Notes under the pieces: model-generated
The model's input: only the letters and a program-made list of their open reading frames with translations
Told to the model about the DNA's origin: nothing
The model's database searches: none
Program-made: the position numbers and the translations under genes
Source: Streptomyces sp. BA2
GTDB lineage: Bacteria > Actinomycetota > Actinomycetes > Streptomycetales > Streptomycetaceae
DNA: 64,000 nt
Direction of reading: 5' to 3'
Assembly (NCBI RefSeq): GCF_009769735.1
Contig: NZ_WSRO01000002.1
Location: 5,406,001-5,470,000 of the forward strand
Shown here: in pieces, positions 40,043 through 49,399 of the stretch
How positions within the stretch are numbered: the stretch's first letter is position 1
How the letters are laid out: every line of letters starts with the position of its first letter

Positions 40043-43012
40043 ATGGCGCGCACCACTTCAAGTTCGACAGGCGGCCCGTCGGCTCCACGGAATCGGACGC
40101 CGCAGCCGCTGCCCCGGCGTCGTCGTACGTTCGGGGACTTCGTCAAGGCGTTCCTCGCCTTTGTGGCGTTGGCCGCGCTCGTCTTCGGCGTGCCTGGTGC
40201 CCTCGCGTACGCCGTGGGGTGGCCTCTTCCGGGCGGTGCGCCCTCGCTGGACTGGTTGCAGCAGGAGATCACGGTCGGGACGTTCATCAACGTACTGACC
40301 GTCGTCGTCTGGCTCGCCTGGGCCCAGTTCACCGCCTGTGTGCTGGTCGAGGTCAAGGCCGCGCTCTCCGGTGTGGGTATGCCGGGCCGCGTTCCCGGCG
40401 CCGGGGGCAGTCAGCTGCTTGCGCGTCAGCTTGTCGCCGCCCTTCTCCTCGTCGGCGCCACCGCCGCCAGCTTCGCGCCGGGGCTCTCGCAGTTCGGGCA
40501 GTCCCTGGAGGGGAATCAGAAGCCCGCCTCCGCCGCTTCCGCCCAGCAGACCCCCGGCGGTCTCTTCGGGCAGGAGCAGGCAGGCAGCGCCGCGAGTGCC
40601 GTCGCCGAGCAGGCCGAGCAGGCGGCCGCCCAGGCGGGCAGCAACGCCAAGGACGGGGACACGAAGTACTACCGGATCCAGCCTCCCGAGGGCCGTCATC
40701 ACGACTCCATGTGGGAGATCGCTGAGCGGCACCTCGGAGACGGGCGCCGGTACAAGGAGATCTACCAGCTCAACAAGGACCGCGAGCAGCCCGACGGCTC
40801 GCGGTTGTCCGAGGCCAGCCTCATCCGGCCCGGCTGGATCATGGAGATGCCCGCGGACGCGCACGGCGGCGAGCTCGTCGAAATGCCCGACGAGGCGCCC
40901 AAGGTCTCGCAGGACGTGAAGGAGCAGATCTCCGACTACGCCAAGTCCGGGGATCACCAGCAGGGCGGCGGTCAGCAGGGCGGCGGTCAGCAGGGTGACC
41001 GCGATACTGCCCACATCACCATTCCTGAGCAGCGGCCCTCCGACGCGGGCAAGGGGCAGGGGCAGCAGGAAACTCCCGTTGCCGGCAGTCAGTCCGAGGA
41101 GTCCTCCTTCGGGCTGCCCGAGGCGCTCATCGGGGCTCCGCTCCTCGCCGCCGGGCTCCTCGGCGCGCTCGGACGCCGCCGCCGTCACGCGCTGTGGCAG
41201 TCGGCCATGGGTGCGGTCGGCGGCCGTCGCGGCATGGAGCCGCCGACGCCGACCGGGGGCGCGGCCGATGTGCAGGACGCGCTGCTCGTGGGCGCCGACC
41301 CCGAGGGCGTACGCCTTCTTGATCTGTCGTTGAGGGGGCTCGCCGCCGCGCTCGCCGAGGAATCGCGGGCTCTGCCGACCGTCTACGCCGCCTGGCTCAG
41401 CAACGGCGATCTGCATCTCCAGCTCGCCCAGCCCGCCGGACGGCCCCCCGCTCCTTGGCAGTTGGGGCAGGATCAGACGTTCTGGATGCTGGCGCGCACC
41501 GATGCCGAGCGGTACGAGGAAGTGGAAACCGCCGCTCCCTACCCGGGTCTCGTCAGCCTGGGAACGCTCGACGACTCGCGGCTGCTGCTCAATCTCGAAG
41601 CTGTGCCCGGTGTCGTGTCGCTGAGCGGGCGCGAGGCCGACCGTGCCGCCGTCTTCGCCTCCGTCGCCGCCGAGCTCGCCACCAACGGCTGGTCCGACCG
41701 CATGACGATCACCCTCGTCGGCTTCGGGCAGGACCTGACGCCGCTCGCGCCCAACCGCCTTCGGCACCTCGACGACATCGAGGCGCTCATCGAGACGATG
41801 GAGGCGGAGACGCGGCAGCGGCGCGGAGCCCTGGGCGCCGCCGGGCACGACTCCGTGCTCACCGGCCGTACGGGGCCCGCCCAGCACACGCGCTGGGCGC
41901 CGCACCTGGTGCTGCTCGCCGCTGAGCCCGAAGGGGACGACGCGGTGAAGCTCGCCGAACTGGCCGCCGACGCGAGCCGGTTGGGCATCGGGTACCTCGT
42001 CGGTACCGAGTCCGGTGACCTGCCGGGTGCCGCGTGGGAGATGGAGATCACCCCCGAGGGCAAGCTGCTCGCCCCGCTGCTCGGTCTTGAGCTGGAGGCG
42101 CAGGCGCTGCCCGAGGCCCAGCAGCGGGCCGTCGTGGAGCTCTTCGTCGACGCCGACCCGGGCGAGGGTGAGGGCGCTGGTTCTGCCGGTTCCGGTCGTA
42201 CGGGCGCCACCCCGCCGTTCCTCGTCGACGTCACCGAGCAGGGCCGGCCCGCGGTCTACGCGCGCCTCGTCGGTACGTACGAGATCATCGGCCTCGACAC
42301 GCCGGACGGTGAGCGCAGCCCGCTGATGCACGAGGCGCTGGCGCTGCTCCTGCTGCACCGCGAGGGCGTGCACCCCCGGGTGCTCTCCTCCGCGCTGTGG
42401 CCGCGCGGGGTCACCGAGGACGTACGGGACGCACTCATCGACCGGCTGCGGGAGTGGCTCGGCACCGAGCCCGACGGGTCGCCCCGGCTGCGGGCCGACC
42501 GGAGCGGGCGGCTCACGCTCGCCAAGTCCGTCGTATCTGATCTGGATGTTCTGCGGTCGCTCTACCACGAGGCGACTCAGGGGCGCGGGGCCAACAGCCG
42601 GGCCGTGCGCGGGCGGATGCTCACCGACGCGCTGGTGCTCGTACGAGGGCCGTTGCTCGCGGACCGGCCGCAGGGGCGGTACGCGTGGCTCACGCACGAG
42701 ATCATCGACGCGCAGCTGCCGCTGCTCGTCGCCGACATCGGGCTCGCCCTCTCCGAGTTCCACCTGGAGAAGGGGCGCGCGGAGAAGGCCATCGAGGCGT
42801 TGAACGCTTCGCTGAATTCCGCGCCGGGGGATGAGCGGCTCTGGAACGAGTTGCTGCGGGCGACTCATGCGGTGGGTGAGCCCGCGCGCCTCCGGCAGGT
42901 GGCCGCTGACCTCGTTGCCCGGAGTGGGGCTCGGGGCGTGCCGCCCCGGACCGAGGCTCTGCTGGACGAGCTCCTGCCTACCTGGCGCAGTGGGCTCACC
43001 GCCGTGGGGTAG
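40043..43012 (+). CDS. Membrane protein with LysM domain and BTAD-type C-terminal domain
   Basis: This 989-residue protein starts at ATG 40043 after GGACA-AGGA. It has three membrane segments in the first 160 residues (VKAFLAFVALAALVFGVPGA, FINVLTVVVWLAWAQF, LVAALLLVGATAASFAPG), then a LysM domain at about 208-270 (YYRIQPPEGRHHDSMWEIAE onward). A Gln/Gly-rich linker and a fourth membrane segment follow, then a large cytoplasmic part. Residues about 740-985 match the OmpR/SARP-like winged helix plus BTAD TPR domain (VHPRVLSSALWPRGVTEDVR, FHLEKGRAEKAIEALNAS). It commonly travels with streptomycete Tad loci and may sense the wall and signal inward. Confidence 0.82.
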   Translation: MARTTSSSTGGPSAPRNRTPQPLPRRRRTFGDFVKAFLAFVALAALVFGVPGALAYAVGWPLPGGAPSLDWLQQEITVGTFINVLTVVVWLAWAQFTACVLVEVKAALSGVGMPGRVPGAGGSQLLARQLVAALLLVGATAASFAPGLSQFGQSLEGNQKPASAASAQQTPGGLFGQEQAGSAASAVAEQAEQAAAQAGSNAKDGDTKYYRIQPPEGRHHDSMWEIAERHLGDGRRYKEIYQLNKDREQPDGSRLSEASLIRPGWIMEMPADAHGGELVEMPDEAPKVSQDVKEQISDYAKSGDHQQGGGQQGGGQQGDRDTAHITIPEQRPSDAGKGQGQQETPVAGSQSEESSFGLPEALIGAPLLAAGLLGALGRRRRHALWQSAMGAVGGRRGMEPPTPTGGAADVQDALLVGADPEGVRLLDLSLRGLAAALAEESRALPTVYAAWLSNGDLHLQLAQPAGRPPAPWQLGQDQTFWMLARTDAERYEEVETAAPYPGLVSLGTLDDSRLLLNLEAVPGVVSLSGREADRAAVFASVAAELATNGWSDRMTITLVGFGQDLTPLAPNRLRHLDDIEALIETMEAETRQRRGALGAAGHDSVLTGRTGPAQHTRWAPHLVLLAAEPEGDDAVKLAELAADASRLGIGYLVGTESGDLPGAAWEMEITPEGKLLAPLLGLELEAQALPEAQQRAVVELFVDADPGEGEGAGSAGSGRTGATPPFLVDVTEQGRPAVYARLVGTYEIIGLDTPDGERSPLMHEALALLLLHREGVHPRVLSSALWPRGVTEDVRDALIDRLREWLGTEPDGSPRLRADRSGRLTLAKSVVSDLDVLRSLYHEATQGRGANSRAVRGRMLTDALVLVRGPLLADRPQGRYAWLTHEIIDAQLPLLVADIGLALSEFHLEKGRAEKAIEALNASLNSAPGDERLWNELLRATHAVGEPARLRQVAADLVARSGARGVPPRTEALLDELLPTWRSGLTAVG

Positions 43013-43046
43013 TTCCTTCGCTGCGGGGGGTGGGGCGGTTTCGAGG

Positions 43047-43063
43047 CCGCCGCTTCGCGGCGG
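43047..43063. terminator. Short hairpin after the LysM/BTAD gene
   Basis: CCGCCGC-TTC-GCGGCGG is a perfect 7-bp stem with a 3-base loop, 35 bases past the stop. There is no U tract. Confidence 0.5.
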
Positions 43064-43110
43064 ATCTCTCCCTCCCACCCACCCGTATCTCCGCGTCTAG
43101 AGGGTGACCG

Positions 43111-43836
43111 TTGGACCCGTTCTTGTACGTCGTCGTCGGCGGCGCCCTCTGGGGCGCCGTTGCCGGGCTGTTCGTGCCGCGTGCCGTCTATCGGCTGGCC
43201 GTCTCGCCCGACGAGGCCTGGCGGGACAGCTGTCCCGAGGGGCATCCCCTCGGCGGCTGGGTCGGGCTCGCGCGGTGCGGGGAAGGGGACCGCTACGGGC
43301 CCCGGGCCGTCGCCGTCGCCCTGTCCACCGCCCTCGTCTCCGCCGCCCTCGCCGCCGCCACGGGCCCGCGGCCCGAGCTCGGCGTCTGGCTGCTGCTCGC
43401 GCCCTTCGGCGTGCTGCTGGCCGTCGTGGACTTCGGGGTGCACCGGCTGCCCGACGTGCTCACCCTGCCGCTCGCCGCGGCCGCGCTGGTGCTCCTCGGG
43501 GGCGCCGCGCTGCTTCCCGAACACGGCGGTAACTGGGCCAACGCGCTGTACGGGGCGCTCGGCCTCGGCGGTGCGTACTTCGTGCTCTTCCTCATCAGCC
43601 CGAACGGCATGGGCTTCGGCGACGTGAAGCTGGCGCTCGGCCTGGGGGCCGCCCTCGGCTGGTACGGGTGGGGCGCGGTGTTGCTCGGCACCTTCGCCGG
43701 GTTCCTGCTCGCCGCGCTGTACGGCGGGTTCCTGGTCGTCGCCCGCCGCGCCGGGCGCAAGACGGCCATCCCGTTCGGGCCGTTCCTGATCGGCGGCGCG
43801 TTCGTGGGGCTGCTCATCGGGGCGTACGCCGCCTGA
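43111..43836 (+). CDS. Prepilin peptidase (A24 family) for Tad/Flp pilins
   Basis: This 241-residue polytopic protein starts at TTG 43111; an in-frame TGA two codons upstream rules out earlier starts. The two catalytic aspartates are in VDFGVHRLPD (about residue 105-115) and in GMGFGDVKLALG (about 167-172), the GxGD motif. Six to seven membrane segments are visible. It cleaves the leaders of Flp pilin and TadE-like proteins at the cytoplasmic face of the membrane. It is separated from the tad operon by about 9 kb. Confidence 0.88.
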   Translation: MDPFLYVVVGGALWGAVAGLFVPRAVYRLAVSPDEAWRDSCPEGHPLGGWVGLARCGEGDRYGPRAVAVALSTALVSAALAAATGPRPELGVWLLLAPFGVLLAVVDFGVHRLPDVLTLPLAAAALVLLGGAALLPEHGGNWANALYGALGLGGAYFVLFLISPNGMGFGDVKLALGLGAALGWYGWGAVLLGTFAGFLLAALYGGFLVVARRAGRKTAIPFGPFLIGGAFVGLLIGAYAA

Positions 43837-43907
43837 CGTCAGGCGGCGAGATCCCCTGGCGTACGCTGAATCAGTCCGCCCACAACCCTTACGAAAGGGA
43901 CGCCCCG

Positions 43908-45107
43908 GTGACCGAGAAGGCCGACCTTCAGTCCGTCCTCGACCGTGCCGCCGCAGGTGGGCGGATCAGCGCCGAAGAGGCGCTCGACCTCTACCGCGAT
44001 GCCCCGCTGCACGCGCTCGGCGCCGCCGCCGACGCGATCCGCCGCCGCCGGTACGCCGGGACCGAGCACATCGCGACGTACATCATCGAGCGGAACATCA
44101 ACTACACGAACGTCTGCGTGACGGCGTGCAAGTTCTGCGCCTTCTACGCCGCCCCGAAGGACACCAAGAAGGGCTGGACGCGCGACCTCGACGACATCCT
44201 GCGGCGCTGCGCCGAGACCGTCGAGCTCGGTGGCACGCAGGTGATGTTCCAGGGCGGGCACCACCCGGACTTCGGCGTCGAGTACTACGAAGAGCACTTC
44301 TCGGCGATCAAGAAGAACTTCCCGCAGCTGGTCATCCACTCCCTCGGCGCCTCCGAGATCGAGCACATGGCCCGCATCTCGAAGGTCTCCGCCGAGGAGG
44401 CCATCCAGCGGATCAACGCCGCCGGGCTCGACTCCTTCGCCGGGGCCGGCGCCGAGCTGCTCCCGGCCCGCCCGCGCAAGGCCATCGCCCCGCTCAAGGA
44501 GAGCGGTGAGCGCTGGCTGGAGATCATGGAGATCGCGCACGGTCTGGGCGTCGAGTCGACGTCCACGATGCTCATGGGTACGGGCGAGACCAACGCCGAG
44601 CGCATCGAGCACCTGCGGATGATCCGCGACGTACAGGACAGGACCGGTGGCTTCCGGGCCTTCATCCCGTACACGTACCAGCCCGAGAACAACCACCTCA
44701 AGGGCCGGACGCAGGCCAGCATCTTCGAGTACATCCGCATGATCGCGATCTCGCGGATCTTCCTCGACAACGTCGCCCACATCCAGGGTTCCTGGCTGAC
44801 CACCGGCAAGGAGGCCGGTCAGCTCACCCTGCACTACGGCGCGGACGACCTCGGCTCGGTGATGCTGGAGGAGAACGTCGTCTCCATGGCCGGCGCCAAG
44901 CACCGCAACAACCTGCGCGACATGATCGACATGATCCGCACCGCGGACCGCGTCCCGGCCCAGCGCGCCACGACGTACGAGCACCTCGTCGTGCACGACG
45001 ACCCGGCGAACGACCCGACCGACGACCGAGTCGCCTCGCACATCTCCTCCACGGCGATCGAGGGCGGCACGGCGCACCCCGAGCTGAAGCTCCTCGCCTC
45101 CAACTGA
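43908..45107 (+). CDS. mqnC: MqnC, dehypoxanthine futalosine cyclase (radical SAM)
   Basis: This 399-residue protein starts at GTG 43908 after AAAGGGA. The radical SAM cluster motif is C70-VTA-C74-KF-C77. Further conserved stretches are QVMFQGGHHPDFGVEYYEEH, SLGASEIEHMARIS and ESTSTMLMGTGETNAERIEH. The enzyme closes the ring of dehypoxanthine futalosine in the futalosine route to menaquinone, used by Streptomyces in place of the classical Men route. The other mqn genes are not in this window, but menG- and menJ-type genes and complex I lie downstream. Confidence 0.95.
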   Translation: MTEKADLQSVLDRAAAGGRISAEEALDLYRDAPLHALGAAADAIRRRRYAGTEHIATYIIERNINYTNVCVTACKFCAFYAAPKDTKKGWTRDLDDILRRCAETVELGGTQVMFQGGHHPDFGVEYYEEHFSAIKKNFPQLVIHSLGASEIEHMARISKVSAEEAIQRINAAGLDSFAGAGAELLPARPRKAIAPLKESGERWLEIMEIAHGLGVESTSTMLMGTGETNAERIEHLRMIRDVQDRTGGFRAFIPYTYQPENNHLKGRTQASIFEYIRMIAISRIFLDNVAHIQGSWLTTGKEAGQLTLHYGADDLGSVMLEENVVSMAGAKHRNNLRDMIDMIRTADRVPAQRATTYEHLVVHDDPANDPTDDRVASHISSTAIEGGTAHPELKLLASN

Positions 45108-45114
45108 GGCTGTC

Positions 45115-45714
45115 GTGCGCACACTTCACGTCGCCGATGGCACACCGGAGGCGGCTGTCCTGGTCGACGGGGCGAGCGTCGCCGCCGTCGGCCCGTACGA
45201 GGAGCTGACCGCCGCGCACCCTGCCGCGCGCGTGCGGCGCTGGCCCGGCATCCTCACGCCGGGCCTGCTCAACCCGTACGGTCCCGAACTCCTTGAGGCC
45301 ACCTACCACCCCGACCCGCGCGAGGCCGACTGGCTCGGCACCGAGCCCATCGGCGGGGAGCGGGCGCGGGCCCTCTTCCGCGTCGACCCGTCCCGGGTGG
45401 GCGCCAGCGCCCGCCGCGGCGTACAGCGGCTCTTCGCGCACGGCACGGTGGCCATCGCGGGCGAACTGCGGGCCAGGCCCGTCGTCGACACCGTCCGCAG
45501 GGCGGGCCTGGCGGTCGGCCGGCGTCCACCACAGCTGCCGGGTCCGGCGTCCCTGTCACCGACCCCACTGGTCCTCCTGCCACCCCTGAGCGAGGGCGCC
45601 CCGGCCCGCTTCGCGATCTTCGACGTCGCCGACCGGGCGGAGCTGGTGCGCCAGGGCGCGACGACGTGCGTGGCAACGGTGATTGCAGGCCGAATGGTGT
45701 ACCGAGCCCGCTAA
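45115..45714 (+). CDS. Amidohydrolase-like (imidazolonepropionase-type) composite-domain protein
   Basis: This 199-residue protein starts at GTG 45115, seven bases after mqnC. It reads as the outer beta-sandwich (composite) part of an amidohydrolase: an N-terminal VADGTPEAAVLVDGASVAAVGPY-like half (AAVLVDGASVAAVG), PGILTPGLLNPYGPEL, and a C-terminal IFDVADRAELVRQGATTC with VIAGRMVYR. The TIM barrel with its His-x-His and other metal ligands is missing, so hydrolysis is unlikely. Coupling to mqnC suggests a role linked to menaquinone synthesis. The length is natural for this small actinobacterial family. Confidence 0.75.
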   Translation: MRTLHVADGTPEAAVLVDGASVAAVGPYEELTAAHPAARVRRWPGILTPGLLNPYGPELLEATYHPDPREADWLGTEPIGGERARALFRVDPSRVGASARRGVQRLFAHGTVAIAGELRARPVVDTVRRAGLAVGRRPPQLPGPASLSPTPLVLLPPLSEGAPARFAIFDVADRAELVRQGATTCVATVIAGRMVYRAR

Positions 45715-45719
45715 GACAG

Positions 45720-45830
45720 CCCCGGAGGGGCATGCCTCAGGGGCGCGGGGCTGTGTCGATTTGCGGCTCCGCCGCGTGGGCGCGAGCAACCACGACGGAC
45801 CCGCACCCGCAGACGGGCCGCACCAGGCAG
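45720..45830. repeat. Streptomycete dispersed intergenic repeat fragment
   Basis: GGGGCGCGGGGCTGTG-TCGATTT, a GCGGCTCCGC palindrome and CCACGACGGACCCGCA resemble the dispersed intergenic repeat often seen after streptomycete genes. Related fragments lie at 49815-49840 and 51790-51838. Confidence 0.55.
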
Positions 45831-45876
45831 ACGCACCGCGAAATCGCCCGCCGCAGGCGAGGCGGCGGCGGCCTGC

Positions 45877-45889
45877 CACAATAGCGGGG
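45877..45889 (+). promoter_or_regulatory. -10-like element for a possibly leaderless menG transcript
   Basis: CACAAT at 45877-45882 ends seven bases before the GTG start at 45889, and no Shine-Dalgarno sequence is present. This is the geometry of leaderless streptomycete genes. Confidence 0.45.
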
Positions 45890-46581
45890 TGACCCGAGCC
45901 ACCCTGGAAAAGCAGCCGCACGAAGTCGCCTCCATGTTCGACGACGTGGCGGAACGGTACGACCTGACGAACGACGTGCTGTCGCTCGGCCAGGCGAGGC
46001 TGTGGCGCAAGGAGGTCGCGAAGGCGGTCGACGCGCGCCCCGCGCAGAAGGTGCTGGACCTCGCCGCGGGCACCGCGACCTCGTCCCAGCCGTTCGCCCG
46101 AGCGGGAGCGTACGTCGTGCCCTGCGACTTCTCGCTCGGCATGCTCCAGGTCGGCAAGGCGCGCCACCCCTGGATGCCGTTCACGGCGGGCGACGCGACG
46201 AAGCTGCCGTTCAAGGACGACACGTTCGACGCCGTCACGATCTCCTTCGGGCTTCGCAACGTCCACGAGACGGACGAGGCGCTGCGGGAGATGTACCGCG
46301 TGACGAAGCCCGGCGGCCGGGTCGTCATCTGCGAGTTCTCGCACGCGACGTGGACGCCGTTCCGCACGGTCTACGAGGAGTACCTGATGCGGGCGCTGCC
46401 GCCGGTGGCGCGCGCGGTCTCCTCCAACCCCGACGCGTACGTCTATCTCGCGGAGTCCATCCGCTCCTGGCCGGACCAGCCGACGCTGGCCGCGCGGCTT
46501 CAGGACGCGGGCTGGTCGAAGGTGGCGTGGCGGAATCTGACGGGCGGGGTCGTGGCCCTGCACCGGGGGTTCAAGGCGTAG
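45889..46581 (+). CDS. menG: Demethylmenaquinone methyltransferase (UbiE/MenG family)
   Basis: This 230-residue SAM-dependent methyltransferase starts at GTG 45889. It has the family signature [23 protein letters not shown] motif [11 protein letters not shown] (residues 55-64), [20 protein letters not shown] and [20 protein letters not shown]. It methylates demethylmenaquinone in the last step of menaquinone synthesis at the membrane face. The neighbourhood (mqnC upstream, geranylgeranyl reductase and nuo downstream) supports menaquinone rather than ubiquinone as substrate. Confidence 0.92.
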   Translation: MTRATLEKQPHEVASMFDDVAERYDLTNDVLSLGQARLWRKEVAKAVDARPAQKVLDLAAGTATSSQPFARAGAYVVPCDFSLGMLQVGKARHPWMPFTAGDATKLPFKDDTFDAVTISFGLRNVHETDEALREMYRVTKPGGRVVICEFSHATWTPFRTVYEEYLMRALPPVARAVSSNPDAYVYLAESIRSWPDQPTLAARLQDAGWSKVAWRNLTGGVVALHRGFKA

Positions 46582-46673
46582 GCCCATCTCGGGGCGTCCT
46601 GGCCCGAGTTGACGGGAACCAGCCACCGGGCAAGATGTGTCCGTTGTGATACGACTCCGCCGACGCGACGGAG

Positions 46674-46699
46674 CGATGCGAAGCCGCTCTTTCGCATCG
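46674..46699. other. Inverted repeat upstream of the zinc-ribbon gene
   Basis: CGATGCGAA (46674-46682) and TTCGCATCG (46691-46699) form a perfect 9-bp stem with an 8-base loop, about 93 bases past menG and 72 bases before the next gene. It could be a terminator or an operator. Confidence 0.5.
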
Positions 46700-46771
46700 G
46701 CCGCCGCGGGATCGCTCGGCACGGGTCGGTGTCGGTCTTGCTGGTCATCTCCCCAATGACGGAGCGTTCCC

Positions 46772-49399
46772 ATGGCGTCGTACTGCCCTCACTGCGGGGC
46801 ACCCACCCCCGACGAGGCCCGCTTCTGCATGAAGTGCGGGCGAGAGCGTCCGCGTGACACGACGGTGGACGCGGGGCCCGCGGAACTGCCCGCGGCAGAG
46901 CTGGGCGTTCCCACGTCTGCTGGGGAGGACCCCCCTGCGGCGTCGGCGGCCCCTGAGACTGACGCTGACGCTGACGCACCCGGCAGTGAGGCGTCCCCAG
47001 CCGGGCCCGGGTTCACCGAGACGTCCTTCCCCGCGCCGTCCCTCCCCGCCCCTCCCGCATACGTTCCGGGGGCGCCCGCAGCGCCCTCAGCTCCCTCTCC
47101 GCTCGGTGCCTTCTTCGGGCGTGCGCTCCGGGGGGACTGGGCGGGCGCCGCCCAAGCCGCCCTGTGGCCCGTGGGGTTGGTGCTCGTCGCGGCCGTCGCG
47201 TTGGCCATTCCCTCGTACGGGCAGGACGACGGTGACGTCGTCGTGGGGTTCGGCGACCGGCTCCGGATCGCCCTCGCGCTGCTGCTCCAGGCAGTCGGCG
47301 GCGGCTTCGAGATCTCGGGGAGCGAGCGGCAGCAGTCGTCCCTCTTCGGCGGTGAGAGCTCCAGTGTCGACGTCGCCTTCGACGGCAGCGCCACGTTGCA
47401 CCTCATTCCGCTCACCGCCACCGCCCTGTGGGTCGGGGCCCTCTTCATCGGCGTACGCATCCTGCGCAGCCGCGTTCTCCTGCGCGCCGGAGGACAGGGC
47501 GGTGGCACGGCCGGGCTCGAAGCGGCCGTGCGCGTCACGCTGTTGGTGACCGTGTGCACCCTCGTGCTCAGCCTCTTCGCGCAGCCCGAGATCGAGGGCG
47601 TCGAGCTCTCCTCGTCGCCGGTGCTCGCCGCGCTCGGCGCGCTCGTACTGGGACTCGCCGTCACCTGCGGTGTGCTGCACCGCCACGACCTGGCCCAGTG
47701 GCTGGCCGCGCGGCCCGGCTGGCAGGCGGCGTTCCGCGCCACCGGCACCGCGCTGCGCGCGCTCGGGATCGTGCTTGCCCTCTGCTCGGTCGTCGCGTTC
47801 ATCAGCCTCGCCCAGGTCGACGACCTCGAAGGCCTCACCGACCTCGACGACGCCGATGTGTCCCCGCTGCTCATCGCCCTGCTCATGCTGCCGAACCTCG
47901 GCATCGCGGCCCTCGGGCTCGGTTGGGGCGCGCCGCTCAAGGCATCGGTGGAAGGCAGCAGTTCGGCGTACGGCGGCGGCTACCAGAGTGAATCCTTCGG
48001 GCTCTCCGAGCTCGGGGACGTCACCAACGACTGGGCGATCGTGGGGGCGTTGGCGCTCGGGCTCGTCTGCGCGCTGGGCCTCGGCCTCCTGGCCGCGCGC
48101 CGTTCCGCGCACCGGGGGGAGCAACTGCTCGCCGCGGGCGCCTTCTTCGGGCTCTTCCTGCTCCTGGCCGGAGTCGGCGGGTTCAGTGTCGACGCGACCG
48201 GAAGCGCTTCGTCGGAGTTCGGCGGAGGCGGCAGCGCGGGCGGCACGGGCAATGGCAGCTTCGAGGCGGGCGTGAGCGTGCCGGACGCGCTGCTGTTCGG
48301 GCTGCTCTGGGTCTTCGCCGCCGCGCTCGTCGCCCCGTTCCTGCTGCAGATGACGGGGCAGATGACAGGGCAGGTGCCGGGACAGATGACGGGGCAGGGG
48401 GCCGGGACCGGCGCGGCACCGATGCCGCAGGTCCCGCCGATGCCGAGCGGCCCCGCGGGCGCGTCCGGTGGCGCCGTGGACGCCGTGGACGCCGCGGCTG
48501 CCGTCACCATGGACGCCCCGATGCACGGAGGCGCCACCCCCGAGCCGCAGGCCTCGCCCGCGCCCCAACCCGCCTACGACCCGGCCGCGAACCCCGCCTA
48601 CGCCCCCGCCGCCTACGACCCCCGCACCTTCCAGCTGGGCCAGCAGCCCCCCACCCCGTCCCAGCCCCGCCGCACCGCCCTCTGGGCCGGCACCCTCGCC
48701 GCCGCCTTCCTCATCGGCAGCGGCATCGCGGCCGGTGTCCTGCTCTGGCAGAACAACGACGACGGCGCGGCCGACAAGGCGGGAGGCAAGGACGACAAGC
48801 CCTCCGTCAGCCGCTCCGAGGACCCCACGCAGCCGCCTTCGCCGTCCCCCTCGGCCACCCCCACGGATGAGATCTCCACGGACGAGACCCCCACGGACGC
48901 GCCGAGCGCGAGCCCGGACGCCTTGGACGACGCGCCCGAACTGCCCGCGGGCTCCGACCTGGTGTCCGACGTGAGCGGCTTCGAGTTCGCCGTGCCCGAG
49001 GGCTGGACCCGGCAGGGCGAGGAGCGGCCGGGGCAGATCGTGTACGCCGGGTCGACCGGACGGGAGGGGTTCATCGTCGGCGTGGTCCCGAACGCCACGT
49101 ACACCTCGTACGAGAACTTCACGACCATCGAGAAGGACGCCAAGAAGGACCCGAAGAAGTCGGACTACCAGCGGATCCGGCTTGAGCCGAACACCTTCCA
49201 GGGGCGCAGCGGCGCGATCTGGGAGTACACGTACACCGACACGGCGGGCCGCGAGATCCATGCGCTGAACCAGAGTTACGTCGCGGACAACGGCACCGAG
49301 TACGCCATCCAGCTCTCCTGGCGCGCGGACTTCTGGCCCGCGGGCGAGGGCGAGAAGGTCCACGGGACCGCGCTCGAACACTGGCGGCTCAACGGCTGA
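46772..49399 (+). CDS. Large membrane protein with N-terminal zinc ribbon
   Basis: This 875-residue protein starts at ATG 46772 after GGAG. The N-terminus is a zinc ribbon (CPHCGAP...CMKCGRE, Cys 5, 8, 19, 22). A Pro/Ala-rich linker leads to about seven membrane segments between residues 120 and 540. A Gln/Met/Pro-rich cytoplasmic linker with QMTGQ repeats follows, then one more membrane segment (LWAGTLAAAFLIGSGIAAGVLL). The extracytoplasmic C-terminal domain reads VSGFEFAVPEGWTRQGEERP and ends ALEHWRLNG. The last domain resembles the Mog1/PsbP-like folds of lipoproteins. The function is unknown. The stop codon lies inside a 19-bp duplication. Confidence 0.75.
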   Translation: MASYCPHCGAPTPDEARFCMKCGRERPRDTTVDAGPAELPAAELGVPTSAGEDPPAASAAPETDADADAPGSEASPAGPGFTETSFPAPSLPAPPAYVPGAPAAPSAPSPLGAFFGRALRGDWAGAAQAALWPVGLVLVAAVALAIPSYGQDDGDVVVGFGDRLRIALALLLQAVGGGFEISGSERQQSSLFGGESSSVDVAFDGSATLHLIPLTATALWVGALFIGVRILRSRVLLRAGGQGGGTAGLEAAVRVTLLVTVCTLVLSLFAQPEIEGVELSSSPVLAALGALVLGLAVTCGVLHRHDLAQWLAARPGWQAAFRATGTALRALGIVLALCSVVAFISLAQVDDLEGLTDLDDADVSPLLIALLMLPNLGIAALGLGWGAPLKASVEGSSSAYGGGYQSESFGLSELGDVTNDWAIVGALALGLVCALGLGLLAARRSAHRGEQLLAAGAFFGLFLLLAGVGGFSVDATGSASSEFGGGGSAGGTGNGSFEAGVSVPDALLFGLLWVFAAALVAPFLLQMTGQMTGQVPGQMTGQGAGTGAAPMPQVPPMPSGPAGASGGAVDAVDAAAAVTMDAPMHGGATPEPQASPAPQPAYDPAANPAYAPAAYDPRTFQLGQQPPTPSQPRRTALWAGTLAAAFLIGSGIAAGVLLWQNNDDGAADKAGGKDDKPSVSRSEDPTQPPSPSPSATPTDEISTDETPTDAPSASPDALDDAPELPAGSDLVSDVSGFEFAVPEGWTRQGEERPGQIVYAGSTGREGFIVGVVPNATYTSYENFTTIEKDAKKDPKKSDYQRIRLEPNTFQGRSGAIWEYTYTDTAGREIHALNQSYVADNGTEYAIQLSWRADFWPAGEGEKVHGTALEHWRLNG

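Noticed and set aside
40058..43078. Minus-strand open frame of about 1000 codons opposite the LysM/BTAD gene
   Set aside because: The plus strand has membrane segments, LysM and BTAD; the minus frame has no domain and is a GC-rich shadow.
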